Origin: Anagrus nilaparvatae
Taxonomy: Eukaryota; Arthropoda; Insecta; Hymenoptera; Mymaridae
Direction: 5' to 3'
NCBI GenBank assembly: GCA_022575985.1
Contig: JAKSXM010000007.1
Span: 59,054,501 to 59,118,500, forward strand
Length of the DNA: 64,000 bases
The stretch's first letter is position 1, and each line of letters begins with the position of its first letter. A program made the position numbers and the translations under genes. The notes below the pieces were generated by a model that was not told the origin of the DNA, made no database searches, and worked only from the letters and a program-made list of their open reading frames with translations. This document shows, one piece after another, positions 58,558 to 64,000 of this stretch.

Positions 58558-59579
58558 CCGGCAATAGAGGATACAGAAATAAATAAATAAATCACTATAG
58601 GTACTTATCCTTATAGAAGCCAGTATGTATACATAATTATATACATATTATATGTTTTAATTCAATTGTAAAATTTTGTGTAAGAATGATTCAATTTTTT
58701 TTTATTTTATTTTATTTTTAACATTAATTTATAAACATTACAGTAGAAATTATTTATTTATTTATGTATTAAATTGTATATTATTATATATATAACCGAA
58801 TTTAAGGCCCTTTTGCCTAAAGTACCTAATTGATTTTTTAATATAAAATTGTAACTTTGTATAATAATTTAATAAAATTGGATTGATGATTTATATATTG
58901 TATTTCTTACATTTTTTTCAATTATTTTATAAGTATTGCCTATATTATATAGTGTGACAATTATTTGGTGCAAGAACAATTTTTTCCCCTAAGTGGTACT
59001 CGTAATTTCTTTATGTGCCAAAAATTAACAATGCGATATTTTTTTGTATATTACCTAATCATTTTAATTATCTATAAAAAAATCGGAAAACTATCTTCAA
59101 TTTCAAAAATAAAAAAAAAAAAAAAATTTTTGTTGCACCAAATAATTGTCCAGTTTTGATATTAGCAAGCGAATTAGATAATTATAATATATTTGTTTCA
59201 ATGATAATCGTCTGGAAACGCTTATAACAAGATAAAAGTAACTAAAAAAATTATTTAATAAAAAAAAAATAATATTCAAAAAAAATTTTAATTTTTTAAA
59301 AAATCAAAAATTATATAATTCTGCTGAATTATTACATTTTATTTTTGTTACCGTTGATTTGGGACAGATGTATTTTAAGATGATAGTTTATTACTTTATA
59401 TCGATATCGATAATTGCACCTAAAGTAGCAGAGCCCATACGAGATAGGGTGTTTTTTTGACTAACTAAACATAATTGCAAATGAACAGAACTACTTACGT
59501 AAGGAATACCTTTTTATTTTTACTTTTGCATGCAAATTCTCCCAATTGAAAGTGCTCATTAGTTTAAATTACTGGCAAA
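58558..59579. other. AT-rich spacer between MITE and foldback copy 2
   Basis: No gene is recognised. A small symmetric TATCGATATCGATA (59399-59412) is present. Short frames here look random. Confidence 0.4.
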
Positions 59580-60469
59580 TACTCCAGTCAAATCGCGGAG
59601 GGGGGTTATATTTTCACTGGCCAACATGAGATTTGCTCTACTATATGTTTTTTAGATCGCTGAGTTATAAAATCGGGGTCTTTTCCGGGAGATATTTTTG
59701 GAACACCATTAAATTTGCAAAAACTACCCCCAAAAAAAGGGTTTTTTTTGATATATTAGAAAACTGAACTTCTAGATTTAACCAAAAATTGGTCTAAGAG
59801 GTATTTTTGGAACGCTAATCAAGAATTTGAGGTAATTTTTTATGAATAATTAATATTTCACTCTTGAATTAGCAAAAACAACCCCTAATAAGGGTGCATA
59901 TGCAATTTTTGCACTTTGAGCGACCAAATTAGGTCCTTAAGGGTTTTTTGGGGTCACTTATCAAGAATTTGGGGGAATTTTTTGTAAATAATTAATATTT
60001 CACCCTTCAATTAGCATAACCAACCCCTAAAAGGGGTGCATTTATAGGAGACATTCCTTTAAGGGGTTGTTTTTGCTAATTCAAGGGTGAAATATTAATT
60101 ATTCACAAAAAATTCCCCCGAATTCTTGATTAGCGACCCAAAATGGACTTAATTTGGGTGCTCAAAGTGGGAAAATAGCAAAAACACCCCATTTAGGGGT
60201 AATTTTTGCTAATTTAAGGGTGAAATATTAATTATTCATAAAAAATTACCTTAAATTTTTTTCAATTGGCTAAATCTAGATATTCAGTTTGCTAATATAA
60301 CAAAAAAAAACCTTTTTGGGGGGTAGTTTTTGCAAATTTAAGGGTGTTTCGAAAATATCTCCCGATAAAGACCCCGATTTTCGTGATCAACAACCCAAAA
60401 AAAATATAGTAGAGCAAATCTCATGTTGGCCAGTGAAAATACACCCTAAACCGCGATTTGACTGGAGTA
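59580..60469. mobile_element. Foldback (long-TIR) DNA element, copy 2
   Basis: It has the same TACTCCAGTCAAATCGCGG ends, arm sequences and ~140-bp sub-repeats as the 306-1369 copy, but one sub-repeat fewer (890 bp against 1,064). The flanks are AAA on both sides (59577-59579 and 60470-60472), again consistent with a 3-bp duplication. It sits about 700 bp upstream of zinc-finger paralogue 2. The 116-codon frame at 60316-60666 runs through the arm and is not a gene. Confidence 0.85.
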
Positions 60470-61190
60470 AAACAAATAATAGAAAAGGCGCTAATAAAAA
60501 TTTTACGCGTGTGGAAATAAATATAATGACGAATAAAGAGCATATTTTAAATGTCAAACAAGTAAATAAATATATTAAAAGTAATTTACTAAGAAATTTA
60601 AATTATGTTTACCTACAAAATATTATCATAATAGTGTGGCAGTGCCTAATTATCTGTGGTTCATGATAATCGCAGAAATTGCGCGTTAATAAAAACTAAA
60701 ATTTACTACTTTTTATTTTTTTCAATATACGAACTTTGTAGTTATTTCCAATATAAATTAATAATTCAGCAACAAAAAATGCAATCACCCGATGGATAAG
60801 CTAAAGGTATATATTATAAGGATCTCCTATCGAAATTATTTTATAAATCAAAATATTCAAAATAAATATATGTATTTATTTTATGCAAAGTTGGCACCAC
60901 TGACTACTATAGCGGACCTCTTTTGTCCATGTTTTTGTCGTACCACAAGAGTTTACAGAATTACGCAGATGCTAATTGCAATTTGTTCTTAATCAACAGC
61001 ACAATTAAAGAATAATTAAGTACATAGGTATTTAGGTAAGGAAAAGTATCAATCAAAAATATTGTAAAAAATTAATAATAAGGTTGGCTTATTACAAAAA
61101 TTTTATAATTTACTTCAATCGCTTTGATTCGTAACAATAATTTTATTTTTTTAGACAGATATAAATTGTATAATTATATTTTGTTCAATA
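60470..61190. other. 5' flank of zinc-finger paralogue 2
   Basis: The acceptor TTTTATTTTTTTAG ends at 61154, 36 bases before the ATG, so a spliced 5' UTR is likely. No promoter element could be identified with confidence. Confidence 0.45.
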
Positions 61191-62786
61191 ATGAAGATAA
61201 TAGAACGAGATTTGGCTTTAAACATCACTCAGAATAATAAATCAATATCGTCATATGATAAAGAAAAATCAACAGTATATTATTCTAAAATAAATTTAAA
61301 GTGTGATCAGTGTGGAAAAATTTTTAAGACATTGAGTAACCTCAATGTTCACCTTCGAATACATACTGGTGAAAAACCTTTTAAATGTAAATATTGCAAA
61401 AAGAGATTTAGACAATCAAGTGCCCTAGTAACTCATGAGCAAATTCATTCAGGTTATAAACCTTTTAAATGCAAAATTTGTGAAAAAAAATTTATTCAAA
61501 AAGCTGGTTTACAAAATCATTTAAGAACTCACACTGGCGAAAGACCATTTTGTTGCGATTTGTGTAATAAATCTTTTACTCAATTAAGCAGCTTCATTCG
61601 TCATAAAAACTTATTTCACACTGGTATAAAGCCATTTGAATGTGAAATTTGTAAAAAAACTTTTAAATTAAAATATGCATTGAAGAGCCATCTTAAAGTT
61701 CATAGTGATGAGAAGCCTCACAGTTGTAAGCTATGCAAAAAATCATACAAACATGAAAGAAATCTACGAATTCATGAAAAAAATCACTCTGGCTCAAATT
61801 TATTTGAATGTGAAAATTGTAAAAAAAAATTCATCAGAAAAATTAGTTTGATCAAACATTTTCGGGTGCACACAGGTGAAAGGCCATATAAATGTTTTCA
61901 ATGTGATAAAATGTTTAAATATTTGAGTAACCTCCGAAATCATGAAAAAATTCACTTAGGTGTAAAAAAATTTGAATGCAATTGTTGTAAAAAAACATTT
62001 TTTACAAAATTTGAATTGAGAAGCCATATTTTAATTCATACTGATGAAAAACCTTACATGTGCAAAAGCTGTGGAAAAACATTCAAGCATTCAGGATCAT
62101 GTCATCAACACGAAAAAACTCATTTTAATAAAAAATTTGTTCACTGCAATCAGTGCAGTAGAAAATTTATTTCATACTTTAATTTTGAAAAACATTTAAA
62201 AGAAAATCACAGTTCAGAAAACCTCTATGAAAAATCAATCCAATTTAAAGGCTATTATTTGAAGACCTTAGCATCTCGAGCCATTGAAAAGCTTGACCAA
62301 ACAGTGGAATGTAAAACCGATACAATAAATCTAAATTTAGGCAGTCAACAAAAGTTCTATAATTTAAGAAAAGAAAAAAAAATTAACAGCTTGGAGCCCA
62401 TTAATTTCGAAACAACAAAAAATATTCAAGGCAATTTTGATTCAGATTTGGATGAAGACTTTAATTCTTCTGATAATGAAACTAAATCATTAATAACAAA
62501 TAAGGTAAAAAATATTGAAACCATGATGAACAATTTTTCGTTAACTGAAATTACAGCGAATGAAAATAATGATAATAAAGTAAAAAATAAAATTATTTCA
62601 AAAATTTTTGGAATAAAAAAATCAAATAGCAGCAGCAAAATGAATTTTTTAAATAATTTAAAAAAAAATAAAAATTCATGTTCATCTGCTATGAAAATTG
62701 AAAATATTATTGAGCTTATAAAAAAATCCAAAAAAATTGATGATAATATGGAACCCTTAGATTTAAGTATACAAAAAAATTATTAA
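61191..62786 (+). CDS. C2H2 zinc-finger protein, 11 fingers with C-terminal CtBP-binding motif (paralogue 2)
   Basis: A single coding exon of 531 codons. Residues 1-36 are a short leader; about 37-345 hold eleven C2H2 fingers in the same order as paralogue 1. Fingers 3-4 are nearly identical between the two (IQKAGL.NHLRTHTGERPF, CDLCNKSFTQLSSFIRHKN), and the others differ at several helix positions. Residues 345-531 form a tail absent from paralogue 1: basic patches, an acidic stretch (FDSDLDEDFNSSDNE) and Lys/Asn/Ser-rich sequence, ending MEPLDLSIQKNY. PLDLS (522-526) is the consensus site for the co-repressor CtBP, so the protein is probably a sequence-specific repressor. No BTB, ZAD or KRAB-like domain is seen. 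An antisense frame at 62426-62731 is a shadow. Confidence 0.92.
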   Translation: MKIIERDLALNITQNNKSISSYDKEKSTVYYSKINLKCDQCGKIFKTLSNLNVHLRIHTGEKPFKCKYCKKRFRQSSALVTHEQIHSGYKPFKCKICEKKFIQKAGLQNHLRTHTGERPFCCDLCNKSFTQLSSFIRHKNLFHTGIKPFECEICKKTFKLKYALKSHLKVHSDEKPHSCKLCKKSYKHERNLRIHEKNHSGSNLFECENCKKKFIRKISLIKHFRVHTGERPYKCFQCDKMFKYLSNLRNHEKIHLGVKKFECNCCKKTFFTKFELRSHILIHTDEKPYMCKSCGKTFKHSGSCHQHEKTHFNKKFVHCNQCSRKFISYFNFEKHLKENHSSENLYEKSIQFKGYYLKTLASRAIEKLDQTVECKTDTINLNLGSQQKFYNLRKEKKINSLEPINFETTKNIQGNFDSDLDEDFNSSDNETKSLITNKVKNIETMMNNFSLTEITANENNDNKVKNKIISKIFGIKKSNSSSKMNFLNNLKKNKNSCSSAMKIENIIELIKKSKKIDDNMEPLDLSIQKNY

Positions 62787-63571
62787 ATATTATTAAATTA
62801 ATTTTTTCTAAAAAAATTTATTGAAAACAGTAAGCAAAAATCATTTGAATTCGTTCTTTTTTTTGTTTAAAAAACATAATTTTTTTTTTCTGCTTGATAT
62901 TTATGATTTAGTAAATATACTTAAATTATGTAAAATTTAAAATTCAGTGGTTGATCCACTCTTTAAGAAAATCTTAATTTTTGAGGGTTAAATCTCAGGA
63001 TTTTCATTTATTTTATATAGGTATTTTCAAATGAAATTGAAACTTCTTATATCTGTCTCGGAGTTTTTTCCGACGACAATTTAGCTAAAAAATAATTTTC
63101 TGGAAATTTCAGCTTCCTGGACTACAGTATACTCTAGTATACTTATTGTGATTTGATTATTTCAAAATACCTCAACATTTTCTTATTTTTGCTGTCAACC
63201 ATTTACTATACCAAAAAAGATTTTTTAAAAAATTTACAATAAAAGATAATTTGATTTCAAATACCAATTTAACAAATAGTTATTCTGTTATTGTTAAAAT
63301 TACGCCTCAGTTCTTAAATTCTATGGTCCAAAAAATATATAAATGGGTGGTCCTAATTTGAAAGCTCAAGATTAAAAAATAACTGCTTTTTAAAATTTAT
63401 TTTTTACTCTTTTGAAAACATCAAATGTCATAAGTAAATTGTCTTACATAATTTTTTCTGCAAAATCTAAAATTTTTTCTAGATTTTTGTTTAGTTACAT
63501 AAGTTTGCGGGAAACTCGAAATGTCTAAAAATGAGCTTTTAAATTAAGAGTACTCGATATCGTTTATAAAA
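62787..63571. other. 3' flank of zinc-finger paralogue 2
   Basis: AT-rich DNA; no canonical AATAAA is seen in the first 400 bases, so the 3' end is not defined. No further gene is recognised. Confidence 0.4.
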
Positions 63572-63715
63572 AAATAGTATATTACGACCCATGGCCAGAA
63601 AAATAAAGAATGGTCCTAATCGCACGTAAATTACCTTCCGGGCCGAGGCGAATCCGAGGATGGTAAACTGCGATTTGGGGCATTCTTTTTTTGTGGCCCA
63701 GGGTCATATACGATT
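63572..63715. mobile_element. Palindromic MITE, second copy of the 3108-3375 family
   Basis: It shares TAGTATATTACG, GGCCAGAAAAATAAAGAA, AATCGCACGTAAATTACCTT, GGATGGTAAACTGCGATTT and the final TTTTTCTGGCC with the 3108-3375 copy, but lacks that copy's central hairpin. It is shorter (about 144 bp). Confidence 0.7.
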
Positions 63716-63848
63716 TTTCTGGCCGCTGACCAGAAAATAATTTATTTTTTTGTTTTTCTGAGCTTTAATTTTTTTTTATCCAGAGAAAGTTTCCTCACTT
63801 TCTTTATTAAATTTAGAATATTTTAACATAAAAACTTTTTAAATTTAA

Positions 63849-63935
63849 TAAAAATTAAGGCCCTTTGTTTTTGGACGAAATTTCAAATACTCGAAAACTT
63901 TGTCCAAAAACGTACAGCCTTAATTTTTATTTTTA
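63849..63935. repeat. Hairpin with AAAATTAAGGCCCTTTGTTT arm
   Basis: AAAATTAAGGC...TTTTTGGACGAA at the left pairs with TTTGTCCAAAAACGTACAGCC...TTAATTTTTA at the right. A wider, weaker pairing (CCTCACTTTCTTTA / AAAGTGAGGTAA) suggests a foldback element spanning about 63790-63965. Confidence 0.5.
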
Positions 63936-64000
63936 AGAAGTGTTTATGACAAAGTGAGGTAATTTTTCATAAAAAAAAGCCTATAAAAATAAAAAAATGA

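Noticed and set aside
60316..60666. 116-codon plus-strand frame
   Set aside because: Its first half is the right arm of foldback copy 2 and its second half is flanking DNA; no homologous frame exists in copy 1.
62426..62731. 101-codon minus-strand frame
   Set aside because: It is the antisense shadow of the low-complexity tail of zinc-finger paralogue 2.

Overview
This is a very AT-rich animal nuclear window: intron-bearing genes, long stretches without a gene, and many transposable-element remnants. An insect is the best fit. It carries an MBF2-family terminal exon (an insect family), a catalytically dead chymotrypsin-like serine protease homologue, C2H2 zinc-finger genes and an MBD gene, together with Helitron, LINE, Ty3/gypsy, hAT-like and foldback elements. 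The composition and repeat load would suit a hymenopteran parasitoid, but that is only a guess from the sequence. There is no prokaryotic gene structure, CRISPR array, rRNA or recognisable tRNA.

Layout. 0-5 kb: palindromic repeats, a 1.06-kb foldback element (306-1369), the last exon of an MBF2-like gene (1611-1919), then satellite-like and dispersed repeats. 5.8-12.4 kb: a decayed minus-strand Helitron/Helentron relic (replication initiator plus PIF1-type helicase), followed by an array of ~105-150-bp repeats interrupted by an 839-bp hAT-like insertion. 13.06-14.23 kb: a four-exon serine protease homologue on the minus strand, whose splice phases all agree. 14.6-23 kb: two internally deleted LINE relics, a frameshifted coding relic, and two non-autonomous Helitrons in opposite orientation with intact ends. 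24.4-25.3 kb: a secreted low-complexity protein gene. 25.3-38 kb: mostly gene-poor DNA with foldback MITEs, but with an overlooked 55-codon membrane-protein ORF at 32.2 kb. 37.9-38.5 kb: a Ty3/gypsy relic. 39-41.8 kb: a nested inverted-repeat element. 43.45-51.03 kb: a minus-strand MBD (TAM) gene of at least eight small exons, with a 1-kb foldback element in its largest intron. 54.8-62.8 kb: two tandem paralogous 11-finger C2H2 genes on the plus strand, separated by several MITEs and the second copy of the 306-1369 foldback family.

No operon-like cooperation is expected. The credible host genes are the MBF2-like gene, the serine protease homologue, the secreted low-complexity protein, the small membrane ORF, the MBD gene and the two zinc-finger paralogues. 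Three of these are nuclear and chromatin- or DNA-associated; one zinc-finger protein ends in a textbook CtBP-binding PLDLS motif. The rest of the window is largely made of inverted-repeat elements. Gene models come from reading frames and splice signals only, so untranslated exons and gene ends are incomplete.
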